In this document: piece by piece, positions 39,776 to 51,278 of the stretch
How positions within the stretch are numbered: position 1 is the first letter of the stretch
Layout of the letters: each line of letters begins with the position of its first letter
Translations under genes and position numbers: made by a program
Notes under the pieces: generated by a model
The model's input: only the letters and a program-made list of their open reading frames with translations
Database searches by the model: none
What the model was told of the DNA's origin: nothing
Assembly (NCBI GenBank): GCA_003151815.1
Contig: PLYN01000060.1
Location: 58,180-122,179 of the forward strand
From: Bacteroidota bacterium
GTDB lineage: Bacteria > Bacteroidota > Bacteroidia > 2-12-FULL-35-15
Direction of reading: 5' to 3'
Length of the DNA: 64,000 bases

Positions 39776-42311
39776 AGTTTTCTTCTTTTTTAGCTTTTCC
39801 GGATTTTACACTTTTCGGCTTGCTGATTTTTATTTTTATTTCCTGTTTTTCTTTGTCAAAATTAACATCAATCATATCGCCTTCGCTTAAAGGAGATTTG
39901 ATGATTTCCTCTGCCAATGGATCTTCAAGATACTTCTGAATAGCTCGTTTTAAAGGACGTGCTCCAAATTCAACATCGTAACCTTTGTCAGAAATAAAAT
40001 CTTTAGCTTCCTCTGATATTTTAATTGAATATCCTAATCCTTTGATCCTACCATATAAACTATCCAATTCGATATCGATGATCTTATGAATGTCGTCACG
40101 AGTTAATGAATTAAAGATAACCACATCGTCAATACGATTTAAGAATTCAGGAGCAAACGCTTTCTTCAAAGCAGCTTCTATTACACCTTTTGAATGATCT
40201 CCGGATGTTTCCTGTTTAGCTGCTGTAGTAAATCCAACACCTTGTCCAAAATCTTTTAATTGACGAGCGCCAATATTGGAAGTCATGATAATAATGGTAT
40301 TTTTAAAATCAATTTTTCTACCCAAGCTATCCGTCATTTGACCATCATCCAATGCTTGCAACAATAAATTAAAAACATCGGGATGTGCTTTTTCAATCTC
40401 GTCAAGCAAGATAACAGCATATGGACGACGACGGACCTTCTCTGTTAATTGTCCACCTTCCTCATAACCAACATAGCCCGGAGGTGCTCCAATCAAACGG
40501 GATACAGCAAATTTTTCCATGTATTCACTCATGTCGATGCGGATAAGCGCATCATCATTATCAAATAAATATTTTGATAATATTTTTGCTAATTGAGTTT
40601 TACCAACACCTGTAGGACCAAGAAAAATAAATGAACCAATTGGTTTATTCGGATCCTTTAATCCTGCACGGTTACGCTGAATAGCCTTCACCACTTTTTT
40701 TACAGCTTCATCTTGCCCGATAACTTTGCCTTGTAAAAGTTCAGCCATTTTAATCAGTTTGTTACCTTCATTTTGAGCAATACGTTGAACCGGAACACCT
40801 GTCATCATTGCAACAACTTCTGCAACATTATCTTCAGTTACTATTTCACGATGGGTTTTGCTTTCCGCTTCCCATTGTTTTTTAGCAGCTTCTAATTGCT
40901 CTAACAATTGGCGTTCTGTATCACGTAATCTAGCAGCTTCTTCATATTTTTGAGAACGGACAACTTTATTTTTTTCTTCTTTTATTTCTTCTAATTTTTT
41001 CTCGATCTCCAAAATATTTTTTGGAACATTTATATTAATAATGTGAACACGAGAACCTGCTTCATCTAAAGCATCAATTGCTTTGTCGGGCAAGTGACGA
41101 TCAGAAATATAACGAGCCGTTAAATTAACGCAGGCTTTGATCGCTTCATCAGTATATGTTACATTATGATGATCTTCGTATTTTGATTTGATATTATTTA
41201 AAATTTCTATCGTTTCTTCCGTTGTGGTAGGTTCGATAATTACTTTTTGGAAACGTCTTTCCAAGGCTCCATCCTTTTCGATATACTGACGGTATTCGTC
41301 CAATGTGGTCGCACCAATACATTGAATTTCGCCACGGGCAAGGGCAGGTTTAAACATATTTGAAGCATCTAAAGAACCTGATGCTCCACCGGCACCAATA
41401 ATGGTATGTATTTCATCAATAAATAAAATTACATCGGGTGATTTTTCCAGTTCGTTCATCACCGCTTTCATGCGCTCTTCAAATTGTCCGCGGTATTTAG
41501 TACCTGCAACCAATGAAGCTAAATCTAAAGTAACAACACGCTTTCCAAACAATACACGAGAGACTTTACGTTGAACAATGCGCAATGCCAAACCTTCAGC
41601 AATGGCTGACTTACCAACTCCCGGCTCACCGATTAACATTGGATTATTTTTCTTTCTACGGGATAATATTTGTGACACGCGTTCAATTTCTTTTTCACGT
41701 CCAACAATTGGGTCGAGCTTGCCATCCTCTGCAGCTTTGGTTAGATCGCGTCCAAAGTTATCCAACACCGGTGTTTTTGATTTGCTGTCAGCCACTTTTT
41801 TAGTGCTTCCTGCGCTAAACGAATCATCAGCATCATCATCTTCTGGTGGATTACCGGGTAGTTCAGCTCTGGGATCCGATTTCGATAATTCTAATTCTCT
41901 TTTCATAACGTCGTAATCTATTTTAAATTTATGTAATGATTTTGTTGCCACATTGTCTTCGTCTTTTAGGATAGATAAAATTAAATGCTCTGTACCTATA
42001 ATAGCACTTTTATATAATTTTGCTTCCAGATAAGTTATTTTTAAAGCTCTTTCGGCTTGTTTCATCAGGGGGATATTGGCCAGGTTGCTAACTTTGTGAT
42101 TACCTGTTCCAATTGCCTGTTCAACAGTTTTACGTAACTCCTGCAAGTCAACATTTAATGATTTAAGAAGACGAACAGCGGTTCCTTCTCCTTCGCGGAT
42201 GATACCTAATAGTAAATGTTCTGTGCCTATATAGTCGTGACCTAATCGCAAAGCCTCTTCGCGACTGTATGTTATCACATCCTTAACCCTGGGTGAGAAT
42301 TTTGCTTCCAT
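39774..42311 (-). CDS. clpC: ATP-dependent Clp protease ATP-binding subunit ClpC-like
   Basis: Clp N repeats, UVR-like [18 protein letters not shown], two Walker A ([18 protein letters not shown]). Confidence 0.96.
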   Translation of the reverse strand: MEAKFSPRVKDVITYSREEALRLGHDYIGTEHLLLGIIREGEGTAVRLLKSLNVDLQELRKTVEQAIGTGNHKVSNLANIPLMKQAERALKITYLEAKLYKSAIIGTEHLILSILKDEDNVATKSLHKFKIDYDVMKRELELSKSDPRAELPGNPPEDDDADDSFSAGSTKKVADSKSKTPVLDNFGRDLTKAAEDGKLDPIVGREKEIERVSQILSRRKKNNPMLIGEPGVGKSAIAEGLALRIVQRKVSRVLFGKRVVTLDLASLVAGTKYRGQFEERMKAVMNELEKSPDVILFIDEIHTIIGAGGASGSLDASNMFKPALARGEIQCIGATTLDEYRQYIEKDGALERRFQKVIIEPTTTEETIEILNNIKSKYEDHHNVTYTDEAIKACVNLTARYISDRHLPDKAIDALDEAGSRVHIININVPKNILEIEKKLEEIKEEKNKVVRSQKYEEAARLRDTERQLLEQLEAAKKQWEAESKTHREIVTEDNVAEVVAMMTGVPVQRIAQNEGNKLIKMAELLQGKVIGQDEAVKKVVKAIQRNRAGLKDPNKPIGSFIFLGPTGVGKTQLAKILSKYLFDNDDALIRIDMSEYMEKFAVSRLIGAPPGYVGYEEGGQLTEKVRRRPYAVILLDEIEKAHPDVFNLLLQALDDGQMTDSLGRKIDFKNTIIIMTSNIGARQLKDFGQGVGFTTAAKQETSGDHSKGVIEAALKKAFAPEFLNRIDDVVIFNSLTRDDIHKIIDIELDSLYGRIKGLGYSIKISEEAKDFISDKGYDVEFGARPLKRAIQKYLEDPLAEEIIKSPLSEGDMIDVNFDKEKQEIKIKISKPKSVKSGKAKKEEN

Positions 42312-42447
42312 AATAATCTTGAATTAATTAATGTTTAAAACGCTATAAAAGTTTTAAGGGTTACAAATACATCCAAAAATATGGTGTTTATGTTAAAACC
42401 AAAAGTACTTAGTGAATCATATACTGCTTCAACACGAACCTTTATAT

Positions 42448-42480
42448 TTATCAACAAAATAAATGTTAATATGTTGATAA
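42448..42480. promoter_or_regulatory. Inverted repeat in the divergent clpC/gyrA intergenic region
   Basis: TTATCAACA-N15-TGTTGATAA, perfect 9-bp arms. Confidence 0.35.
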
Positions 42481-42650
42481 TTTAAGCATGTAAAACAATA
42501 GTATTTATATTTGATTAAGTACTTTCGAACTCCTTAAACTTATAAGGCTTTTATCAATTAGTATGCTACTATACAATTCATGACAATCCCGCAGGTGTGG
42601 GGCTGAAAAAAAGAAAAAAATAACAATTTTAAATAAAGAAAAACGAAATT

Positions 42651-45203
42651 ATGGCAGACGGAGAAAAAATTATTCAAATCAACATTGAACAAGAAATGAA
42701 ATCAGCTTACATTGATTATTCGATGTCAGTTATTGTTTCACGGGCATTACCTGATGTACGCGATGGTTTAAAACCAGTACACAGAAGAGTATTGTATGGT
42801 ATGCTTGATTTGGGTGTGGCTTCTAATAAACCTCACAAGAAATCTGCCCGTATTGTAGGTGAAGTGTTAGGAAAGTATCACCCACATGGTGATACATCAG
42901 TATATGATGCGATGGTACGTATGGCTCAGGATTGGAGTTTGCGTTATCCTTTGGTTGACGGACAAGGAAATTACGGCTCTGTAGATGGAGATAGTCCGGC
43001 AGCAATGCGATATACCGAAGCACGTTTGAAAAAGATGGCAGAGGAAATGCTTGGTGATATTGAAAAAGATACGGTAGACTTTCGTCCAAATTTTGATGAC
43101 AGTTTAACAGAACCAACGGTTCTTCCAACTCGTATTCCTAATTTATTAATAAACGGAGCTTCCGGAATTGCAGTGGGTATGGCTACCAATATGCCGCCAC
43201 ATAATTTAACTGAAATAGTTAATGCAACTATAGCATATATTGATAATCGTGAAATTGATATTGCAGGATTGATGCAGTTCGTGAAAGCGCCCGACTTCCC
43301 AACAGGTGGAATTATATATGGTTATGAAGGTGTTAAAGATGCATTTGAAACGGGTCGCGGACGTATTGTAATGCGTGCACAAACAAATATTGAAATAACA
43401 GATGCGGGTCGTGAACGGATCATTGTCAACCAGATCCCTTATCAGGTAAATAAGGCTGAAATGATCAGAAAAACGGCTGATCTGATTAACGATAAAAAAA
43501 TTGAAGGTATCTCAGATATCCGTGATGAGTCGGATAGAGATGGTATGCGTATTGTTTATGAAATAAAACGTGATGCGATTACCAATGTGGTTTTAAATAA
43601 TTTATTTAAATATACCGAACTCCAAACATCCTTCAGTGTAAACAATATTGCTTTGGTTGGCGGCAGGCCGATGATGTTGAATCTGAAAGACATGATCGTG
43701 CATTTTGTGGCACATCGCCATGAAGTGGTTACCCGCAGAACCAAATTCGAACTTGCTCAAGCTGAAAAACGTGCACACATTCTGGAAGGATATTTAATCG
43801 CACTCGATCACATGGACGAGGTAATTAAATTGATCAGAGCATCCTTAACGCCAAACGAAGCACAAGAAGGTTTGATGACAAAATTTGGATTGAGTGAAAT
43901 TCAATCCAAAGCAATTCTTGAAATGCGTTTACGCGTATTAACTGGTTTAGAGAGAGATAAGATAAAAGCTGAATACGAAGAGTTAATGAAATTGATTGAT
44001 TATTTAAGATCTATTTTGAATGATGAAGCGTTGAGAATGAAAATTATCAAAGATGAACTGATCGAGATAAAAGAGAAATATGGCGATGAGCGTAAAACTC
44101 AAATAGTGTATGCTTCCGGCGATTTTAAAATAGAAGACATGATTGCCAATGAAGAAGTGGTGGTTACTATTTCTCACATGGGTTATATTAAACGTACGGC
44201 TTTATCGGAATACCGTACTCAAGCCCGTGGAGGTAAAGGTGCAAAAGGCAGTACCACACGAGATGAAGATTTTATAGAACATTTATTCATCGCATCCACA
44301 CATAACTATTTATTGTTGTTTACTGAACAAGGACGTTGTTTCTGGATGCGTGCATTTGAAGTACCTGAAGGAACACGTCAATCAAAAGGACGTGCTATTC
44401 AGAATTTAATTAACATACCGCCTGATGATAAAGTAAAAGCATTCATTAATGTTACGAGTTTGTCTGATGAGGAATACATCAATAATAATTTTATTATTAT
44501 GTGTACCAAAAATGGTATCATTAAAAAAACAACGTTAGAAGCATATTCCCGTCCGCGTCAAAATGGTATCAACGCTATTACAGTTCGTGAAGGCGATGCC
44601 TTGTTAGAAGTATTATTAACGGATGGAAAAAATGAAATAATGTTGGCATCAAAAGCCGGTAAAATAGTTCGTTTCAATGAAGCCAATGTTCGTCCGATGG
44701 GCCGTAACGCTTCAGGTGTAAGAGGTATCAATGTGGGAGATGTAAAAGGTAATGAAGTGATTGGAATGATTGCTATTTCCGATCCATTAACAAATGTAAT
44801 GGTGGTTTCAGAAAAAGGATATGGTAAACGCTCCGACATTGAAGAATACCGCGTAACCAAACGAGGAGGTAAAGGTGTGAAAACCATTAATATTACTGAA
44901 AAAACAGGTAATTTAATTGCCATCAAAGATGTTACAGATAAGGATGGTTTAATGATTATTAATAAATCAGGTATCATTATCCGTTTGGCAGTTTCTGAAT
45001 TACGCATTATTGGGCGTGCTACGCAAGGTGTTCGTTTAATTAACATGAAAGCAACCGACGAAATAGCTGCGGTAAGTAAAGTGGATAAAGAAGAAGTTAT
45101 TGATGAAGAAGCGAATCAGGAAAATGGTTCTGAAAATGGCGCGACTAACGACTCTGAAACAAGTAGTGAAGGAGCTGAACCTATTAATAGTCCTGAAGAA
45201 TAG
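42651..45203 (+). CDS. gyrA: DNA gyrase subunit A
   Basis: [83 protein letters not shown]. Confidence 0.98.
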   Translation: MADGEKIIQINIEQEMKSAYIDYSMSVIVSRALPDVRDGLKPVHRRVLYGMLDLGVASNKPHKKSARIVGEVLGKYHPHGDTSVYDAMVRMAQDWSLRYPLVDGQGNYGSVDGDSPAAMRYTEARLKKMAEEMLGDIEKDTVDFRPNFDDSLTEPTVLPTRIPNLLINGASGIAVGMATNMPPHNLTEIVNATIAYIDNREIDIAGLMQFVKAPDFPTGGIIYGYEGVKDAFETGRGRIVMRAQTNIEITDAGRERIIVNQIPYQVNKAEMIRKTADLINDKKIEGISDIRDESDRDGMRIVYEIKRDAITNVVLNNLFKYTELQTSFSVNNIALVGGRPMMLNLKDMIVHFVAHRHEVVTRRTKFELAQAEKRAHILEGYLIALDHMDEVIKLIRASLTPNEAQEGLMTKFGLSEIQSKAILEMRLRVLTGLERDKIKAEYEELMKLIDYLRSILNDEALRMKIIKDELIEIKEKYGDERKTQIVYASGDFKIEDMIANEEVVVTISHMGYIKRTALSEYRTQARGGKGAKGSTTRDEDFIEHLFIASTHNYLLLFTEQGRCFWMRAFEVPEGTRQSKGRAIQNLINIPPDDKVKAFINVTSLSDEEYINNNFIIMCTKNGIIKKTTLEAYSRPRQNGINAITVREGDALLEVLLTDGKNEIMLASKAGKIVRFNEANVRPMGRNASGVRGINVGDVKGNEVIGMIAISDPLTNVMVVSEKGYGKRSDIEEYRVTKRGGKGVKTINITEKTGNLIAIKDVTDKDGLMIINKSGIIIRLAVSELRIIGRATQGVRLINMKATDEIAAVSKVDKEEVIDEEANQENGSENGATNDSETSSEGAEPINSPEE

Positions 45204-45246
45204 GGTGGTATGTTATTTGAGGATGAAATAGAGAATTACTAAATTG

Positions 45247-45280
45247 AAATTCCATCTGCAATCGGCAGATGGAATTTTTT
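45247..45280 (+). terminator. Intrinsic terminator of gyrA
   Basis: aaattccatctgc-aatcg-gcagatggaattttttt, perfect 13-bp stem. Confidence 0.9.
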
Positions 45281-45298
45281 AAACTAACAACATTTCGA

Positions 45299-46552
45299 AT
45301 GAAAAAAATCGCACTTTTATTATTGGCAATAACGCCTGTTTTTACGGGATACTCTCAAAAAGCAAAAGGTTATAATGCTGTAAATTATTACAAAGATTAT
45401 TTGTCAAGTAAGGATGTTGAATCACTAAAAAAAGCGAAAGAAAATGTTGATTTAGCTTCTGAACATATTGATACCAAAGATAATCCGCAAATACAAGTCA
45501 CCAAAGGTCAAATATATTTTGCATTGTATGAAATTAATAAAAAAGCGAATGAAGACATGTTGGCAACTACCATTTCTGACCCGAACAAGAGAGCTTTTGC
45601 ATCATTTTTAAGCACCCCAACTACAGAACTTGAAATTGCATACACAGCTTTTGAAAAAGGCAAAAAACTGGATGTGAAAGGTGACTATACTAATGAATTA
45701 AAAACTGTTAAGAATATCGGAATTTATTTTGATAATACCGGCAGAGCTAATTTGAACGAGAAAAATTTCAACAAGGCTTTACCTTGCTTCGAACGGGCAT
45801 ATGAAATTAGCGGGTATTCAGATACTACACTGCTGTATTTTTGTGGTGTTTCTGCAGAATTTTCTAATGAATATGCTAAAGCCAAAGAATATTATCAAAA
45901 AATGATTGATACCAAACATGTTCGTGAGAACACTTATGTTTCATTGGTAAATGTTTGTTTTAACATGAAAGATACTATTGCCGGCATAGAGGCTATGAAA
46001 AAGGGAAGAGTGGCTGACCCTAACAATATCAACCTAGTGATAATAGAGGCGAATTATTTTTTAAGAACAAATAATAGCCCAAAAGCTTTGAACAATTTAA
46101 ATATTGCTATCTCAGCCCGACCGGCAGATCCTAATTTATATTTAGTGAGAGGCAATATTTATGATAATCTGGCAAATCCGAAAGATGCGACCGGTAAAGA
46201 ATTGGAAAAACCAACAGATTATGAAAACGATATTAAAAATGCCGAAGCGGATTATAAAAAGGCGATCGAATTAAAACCGGATAATTTTGATGCATTATAT
46301 AATTTAGGAGTGTTATATAACAACCAAGGTGTTGTATATAATAAACAAGCAGACGAAATTATGGATAATGCTAAAAATGCGGCAGCAAATGCTAAAGCTA
46401 CCGCACTGTTTGAAAAAGCAATTCCTGTATTAGAAAACGCCTTGCAAATAAATCCAAATGATAGAAGCACGATGATCGCTCTAAAACAAATTTATGCGCG
46501 TTTGCAACTGTTAGATAAGTTAAAAGTGATTAACGAAAAGTTGAATAAATAG
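45299..46552 (+). CDS. Tetratricopeptide repeat protein, secreted
   Basis: Signal peptide MKKIALLLLAITPVFTGYSQ; TPR motifs; start placed at 45299 because the track start (45269) lies inside the gyrA terminator. Confidence 0.85.
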   Translation: MKKIALLLLAITPVFTGYSQKAKGYNAVNYYKDYLSSKDVESLKKAKENVDLASEHIDTKDNPQIQVTKGQIYFALYEINKKANEDMLATTISDPNKRAFASFLSTPTTELEIAYTAFEKGKKLDVKGDYTNELKTVKNIGIYFDNTGRANLNEKNFNKALPCFERAYEISGYSDTTLLYFCGVSAEFSNEYAKAKEYYQKMIDTKHVRENTYVSLVNVCFNMKDTIAGIEAMKKGRVADPNNINLVIIEANYFLRTNNSPKALNNLNIAISARPADPNLYLVRGNIYDNLANPKDATGKELEKPTDYENDIKNAEADYKKAIELKPDNFDALYNLGVLYNNQGVVYNKQADEIMDNAKNAAANAKATALFEKAIPVLENALQINPNDRSTMIALKQIYARLQLLDKLKVINEKLNK

Positions 46553-46680
46553 TTATTAGTTGTTAGTTATTAGTGATTAGTCAATGCTGGTTATAGGGAG
46601 GGTAGACAAGAAAAAGAAACACGCAACACTAAGTTACTAAGTACACTACTAATAACTAACCACTAATAACTAATAACTAA
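46550..46680. repeat. Family A inverted repeat element
   Basis: tagttattagttgttagttattagtgattag versus cactactaataactaaccactaataactaataactaa, core ggtagacaag. Confidence 0.85.
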
Positions 46681-46683
46681 AAA

Positions 46684-47106
46684 ATGAGCGATCCAATTCA
46701 AGTTCCTAAAAAACTACGTTCTGCGGTTTTGTTTAATGTGGCAAATGATCTGCTATTATCTTTTTCATTGTTTTTTTTTCCTGAAAACTTTATTGAATCT
46801 TCGGGATGGTTTTCGTCTGATCCTTTTGCATTTCGTTTAATTGCAGCCGGGTTAACTGCTGTAGCAATTGAATTTTATCTGATCCGTAATGGAAGTATCG
46901 AAAGATATAAAAGTTTATTAAACATTAAAGTAACTACTTTAGGAATTGGTTTTTTTGGTGTGACTATGTCGATGGTTCAAAGCACTCATCAGCCAATAAT
47001 TGCTGAATGGATACTTTTTGGCGGACTGTTAATACCCTTTATTCAGTTGGGTTATTGGAGAATACATCTTGGTAAATTAGAACAAAATAAAAAAAACAAG
47101 GAATAG
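46684..47106 (+). CDS. Small integral membrane protein, unknown function
   Basis: 140 aa with about four hydrophobic segments. Confidence 0.7.
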   Translation: MSDPIQVPKKLRSAVLFNVANDLLLSFSLFFFPENFIESSGWFSSDPFAFRLIAAGLTAVAIEFYLIRNGSIERYKSLLNIKVTTLGIGFFGVTMSMVQSTHQPIIAEWILFGGLLIPFIQLGYWRIHLGKLEQNKKNKE

Positions 47107-47195
47107 CAGATTGTAAAAAAATGATAATGATTTTGTGTCGATGCTACTTGCTCTTTTGGAAAATATAATTTTGTAAAACAATAATAAAAAAAAAC

Positions 47196-47345
47196 ATGAA
47201 AAAATTTTTAAATTTAATTGTTTTGGCATTGATTGTTTTCTCTTTGATAAACTGCGGAAGTTCGAAGAAATCTAAAGTGGCCAAGCTTGACGAAAAAACA
47301 AAAAAATATTGGAAATGGAACTCTGCAACCGGTGGTGAATGGTAG
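47196..47345 (+). CDS. Small lipoprotein (49 aa)
   Basis: MKKFLNLIVLALIVFSLINCGSSKKSKVAKLDEKTKKYWKWNSATGGEW*, lipobox LINC; below the ORF-track length cutoff. Confidence 0.6.
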   Translation: MKKFLNLIVLALIVFSLINCGSSKKSKVAKLDEKTKKYWKWNSATGGEW

Positions 47346-47365
47346 TTAGGATGAATACAAGCAGT

Positions 47366-47875
47366 TTAGTTTGCACTGAAACTATGAGGATCTTTTTTTT
47401 GGAAAATAGCTCCGGCAAGTAAAGAAATGATAAGTCCAAAGAAAAGAACGGGTGGTATTAATTTGTATGAACTAAAGTTGCTTCTTTCACCATCTAAAAA
47501 TTTTTGAAGATCAGCATCCTTCACGTTATGGGCTATAGCTGCTTTTTTTGCTTCACTTAAAAAATACTCAATGGTGTCGGGAGTAATATAAGTGTAATAA
47601 AAATAATTAAATATAGCGAGAGTAAGCGCCAATATTAAACTAAATACAACTCCTGCTTTTAAAGCATTATTAAATTCTAAAAAACCTTTGTTGTTTTTTC
47701 TGGTCAAAAAAACAGTGATGAATATTCCGGTGAAGAGTAACCCGAGGGTAACAAAATTTCTGATCACATATACTTCAATAGAATAAAAGCCAAGACTTTT
47801 TGCAACTGCGTACCATGCAATGCAATTGATAATTCCGGCAATGATAGCTGATTTTACATTTAAGGAAATCTTCAT
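47366..47875 (-). CDS. DUF4199-like membrane protein
   Basis: MKISLNVKSAIIAGIINCIAWYAVAKSLGFYS...; TM pattern and Bacteroidota-type sequence. Confidence 0.7.
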   Translation of the reverse strand: MKISLNVKSAIIAGIINCIAWYAVAKSLGFYSIEVYVIRNFVTLGLLFTGIFITVFLTRKNNKGFLEFNNALKAGVVFSLILALTLAIFNYFYYTYITPDTIEYFLSEAKKAAIAHNVKDADLQKFLDGERSNFSSYKLIPPVLFFGLIISLLAGAIFQKKDPHSFSAN

Positions 47876-47910
47876 ATTTTTTAATAGTCTTGAGAAGTTA
47901 GTCTATAGTC

Positions 47911-48021
47911 TTTAGTTATTAGTGATTAGTTGTTAGTTATTAGTGGTTAAATTGAAGTGTCGTTTTGTCTATTTTCTTATTCACACTTAACTTATAACTA
48001 ACAACTAATCACTAACAACTA
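47911..48021. repeat. Family A inverted repeat element downstream of rho
   Basis: tttagttattagtgattagttgttagttattagtgg versus cttataactaacaactaatcactaacaact. Confidence 0.85.
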
Positions 48022-48023
48022 TT

Positions 48024-49709
48024 CTAGCCGTTCATGGAAATTAAAAACTCCTCGTTGGTTTGCGTATTTTTTATTCTGTCTCTCATAAATTCCATTGCTT
48101 CAACAGGATTCATATCTGACAAATGTTTACGCAATATCCAAACGCGTTGTTGAGTTTCTTTATCGATCAACAGATCTTCTCTTCGTGTGCTGGATGCGAT
48201 AATATCGATAGCAGGATATACGCGTTTGTTTGCAATTTTACGGTCGAGTTGAATTTCGGAGTTACCCGTACCTTTAAATTCTTCAAAGATAACTTCATCC
48301 ATTTTAGAACCTGTATCGGTAAGCGCTGTAGCAATGATAGTGAGTGAACCACCGCCTTCAATTTTACGGGCAGCACCAAAAAAACGTTTCGGCTTGTGTA
48401 ATGCATTTGCATCCACACCACCGCTTAATACTTTACCTGATGCAGGTTGCACAGTATTGTAAGCTCTTGCCAAACGGGTTATTGAATCTAACAGGATACA
48501 AACATCATGGCCACATTCCACCATACGTTTTGCTTTTTCCAGAACGATGTTAGCGATCTTTACGTGACGGTCGGCAGGCTCATCGAACGTAGAAGCAATG
48601 ACTTCAGCTTTTACGCTGCGAGCCATATCTGTAACCTCTTCAGGGCGCTCGTCTATCAATAATATTATTAAATATGTTTCAGGATGATTATATGCAATAG
48701 CATTGGCGATGTCTTTTAATAAAACGGTTTTACCTGTTTTGGGTTGTGCAACAATTAATGCACGTTGTCCTTTACCAATTGGAGTGATCAGATCTACAAT
48801 ACGTGAGGATAAATTTTGTTGAGGGTGACCGGTAAGGTTAAATTTCTCGTAAGGAAAAAGTGGTGTTAGGTAGTCGAATGGCACACGGTCGCGCACGAAA
48901 GCCGGTTCACGTCCATTTATTTTTTCAACTTTTATAAGTGGGAAATATTTTTCTCCTTCTTTGGGAGGACGAATGCTTCCACGAACAGTATCACCGGTTT
49001 TTAATCCGAATAATTTTATTTGTGATTGAGACACATAAATATCATCGGGGGATGTTAAGTAGTTATAGTCTGAAGAACGTAAAAATCCGTAACCATCAGG
49101 CATTGTTTCCAATACACCTTCGCTGGTAACGATGCCATCAAAATTAAAAAGGTCTTGTTGGCGAGGATTAAAACGATTGCGGTTTTGATTGTCGCGGCGT
49201 TCAATAGAAGTATCCACAATATGTTCAGAAGAACGTTCTGTTGTGCTTTCTGAAGAGTTTTCGTGGTTATTCTCGTTTTCGTTATTGTTTTCGTTTGTAC
49301 TTTCTGTATTATTTACTGTGAAAGTTTCATTATCATTATTTTCTGAAATATTTGATCTTACTTCGGAAGGAGTATTTTCAATTATATTTTCTGTTTTTTG
49401 AGCTTCTGCCGGATGATATTCGTCATGAAAAAATTTCGGAGCTTCAGTTTCTTTTGTTTTTGATTCGGTATCAATATTATCCAGACGCACTTTACGCGGG
49501 CGTAAGGTTTTGTGTTCATCATCATGATGAGTAATTGTTTTTTCAGTAGCAGGAGGTGGAGTAGAAGTGGGGTTAATGGCTTGATGATCGAGGATATTGT
49601 AAATAAGCTCTTGTTTTTTTAGTGCTTCATACTTAGGAATGTTTAAGTTTTTAGCAATTTCTTTAAGCTCACCAACAAGTTTGTTGTTCAATTCAATAAT
49701 GTCGTACAT
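48024..49709 (-). CDS. rho: Transcription termination factor Rho with long disordered N-terminal insertion
   Basis: [60 protein letters not shown]; start proposed at [11 protein letters not shown] (49709). Confidence 0.96.
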   Translation of the reverse strand: MYDIIELNNKLVGELKEIAKNLNIPKYEALKKQELIYNILDHQAINPTSTPPPATEKTITHHDDEHKTLRPRKVRLDNIDTESKTKETEAPKFFHDEYHPAEAQKTENIIENTPSEVRSNISENNDNETFTVNNTESTNENNNENENNHENSSESTTERSSEHIVDTSIERRDNQNRNRFNPRQQDLFNFDGIVTSEGVLETMPDGYGFLRSSDYNYLTSPDDIYVSQSQIKLFGLKTGDTVRGSIRPPKEGEKYFPLIKVEKINGREPAFVRDRVPFDYLTPLFPYEKFNLTGHPQQNLSSRIVDLITPIGKGQRALIVAQPKTGKTVLLKDIANAIAYNHPETYLIILLIDERPEEVTDMARSVKAEVIASTFDEPADRHVKIANIVLEKAKRMVECGHDVCILLDSITRLARAYNTVQPASGKVLSGGVDANALHKPKRFFGAARKIEGGGSLTIIATALTDTGSKMDEVIFEEFKGTGNSEIQLDRKIANKRVYPAIDIIASSTRREDLLIDKETQQRVWILRKHLSDMNPVEAMEFMRDRIKNTQTNEEFLISMNG

Positions 49710-49913
49710 AGTTTTTTTGTTTGGTTTATACAATCAATTAGTCGCGATAGTTATCGGGATAATCCGGGGAAAGGCTAATTAATAAATTAGTTTTTTTGGG
49801 TTAATTTTTTGAAAGATTTTCGTGGTTTGATTTGTTACAAGAATTCATAACAGCGGAAACGCATTACAATAATACAAATATTTTTTAATATACAAATAAT
49901 ATATTTTTATTAT

Positions 49914-50411
49914 TTACGCCCTTTCCTCAAGTTCAATAACTTCCAGATCTTTTATTTTTTCAGCATCAATGGTAAACCTGACAAGGGTTTTAACTTTATG
50001 AAAGCCATGCATTCCTGCTGCGCCGGGGTTGATATGCAATAAATGATACTTATCATCGAACATCACTTTTAATATATGGGAGTGTCCGCAGATGAATAAT
50101 TTAGGCGGGTCTTTCCTTATTTCAGTGATGGCATCAGGAGAATAATTGTTGGGGTATCCACCAATATGAGTCATAAAAACATCAACACCTTCGCACATGA
50201 ACCGTTGATTTTTCGGGTGTATCTTGCGAACATCCTGCCCGTCGATATTTCCGTAAACAGCTATCACAGGTTTTATCTTCGATAGTTGATCGGTGATTGA
50301 AATGGTACCTATGTCGCCGGCATGCCAGATCTGGTCGCAGGTTTCAAAGTATTTAAAAATCTTGGGATCTAAATAATTATGTGTGTCGGAAAGAAGCGCT
50401 ATCCGTTGCAT
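49914..50411 (-). CDS. YfcE/MJ0936-type metallophosphoesterase
   Basis: IALLSDTHNYLD, WHAGDIG, AVYGNIDGQDVR, MTHIGGYP, ICGHSHILKV, HINPGAAG. Confidence 0.92.
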   Translation of the reverse strand: MQRIALLSDTHNYLDPKIFKYFETCDQIWHAGDIGTISITDQLSKIKPVIAVYGNIDGQDVRKIHPKNQRFMCEGVDVFMTHIGGYPNNYSPDAITEIRKDPPKLFICGHSHILKVMFDDKYHLLHINPGAAGMHGFHKVKTLVRFTIDAEKIKDLEVIELEERA

Positions 50412-50449
50412 AAAAATAGTTTAAAGTTCAAAGTTTGAAGATAGTGGTA

Positions 50450-51226
50450 TTATATTGATGTGAGATTATTACTTTTCACCCAGCCAATATTACCGTTGGC
50501 AATTTTAATTTCAACCCAGTCATCATCTTCCTGGGTGATGTTTACCTTGGTGCCTTCGTGTAAAATAAAAAGCTTGGTGCCTTTTTCATTTGGAGAACCT
50601 GTGGCAGTTACCGATGCTGAAGTTATGATCGCATCGCTGCTGTATTTTGTAAGATCGTATTTATGCCTGGCAATAAAAAACAGGAATACGCTTGCAAGTA
50701 TCAGGATGGTGCCACCGAAAAAGCCCAATTGTTTTATGCTGCGATTGGTTGAGGAAATATATAGTCCGAATAAAATTAATGCAATTACAACAGATAATAT
50801 GCAAGCTACCGACCAGCCTTTTTCAGTAAGCAGATGAACAATATCATCCTTCCATTCTTTTAAAAACAATTGGGGAGCAGCATCAATTTTATCTTCTATT
50901 TTTTGGTTGGCTAATTTCAAATTAACAGCAATATCTTCGTCGTCGGGATTTAATTTTTTTGCACGTTCATAATTTAAGATCGCATGAGCAATGTTGTTGG
51001 ATTTATAATATGCATTACCCAGATTAAAATAAAGTTCAGATGCTTCTTCGCCTTTGTTTATAATACTTTCGTAAAGTTTAATTGCGTTTTCGTAATTACC
51101 TTTTGCGTATTCATGATTGGCACTATCCAGAATATTTTTATTTTCATTTGCTTTTGTAAATGAAATATTAAAAACAAATAAAAAGGTAAAGGTTAATTTT
51201 ATGGCTTTGGCCCATCTCAACCCCAT
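50450..51226 (-). CDS. TPR and SH3-like domain protein BatE
   Basis: ANENKNILDSANHEYAKGNYENAIKLYESIINKGEEASELYFNLGNAYYK; C-terminal SH3 (KLFILHEGTKVNITQEDDDWVEIKIANGNIGWV); Bat operon position. Track ORF starts at 51292 but that extension overlaps a repeat. Confidence 0.85.
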   Translation of the reverse strand: MGLRWAKAIKLTFTFLFVFNISFTKANENKNILDSANHEYAKGNYENAIKLYESIINKGEEASELYFNLGNAYYKSNNIAHAILNYERAKKLNPDDEDIAVNLKLANQKIEDKIDAAPQLFLKEWKDDIVHLLTEKGWSVACILSVVIALILFGLYISSTNRSIKQLGFFGGTILILASVFLFFIARHKYDLTKYSSDAIITSASVTATGSPNEKGTKLFILHEGTKVNITQEDDDWVEIKIANGNIGWVKSNNLTSI

Positions 51227-51278
51227 ACGCCCCTTGGACACCTTCTCCATTTGGAGAGGGAGATTTGAAACAATTTCT

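Noticed and set aside
41578-41916. 112-aa plus-strand ORF within clpC
   Set aside because: Shadow ORF antisense to clpC; no recognisable motif.
44558-45046. 162-aa minus-strand ORF within gyrA
   Set aside because: Shadow ORF antisense to a well-conserved gene.
45269-45298. Upstream start of the TPR CDS
   Set aside because: Lies inside the gyrA terminator stem and T-run; the following M gives a clean signal peptide.
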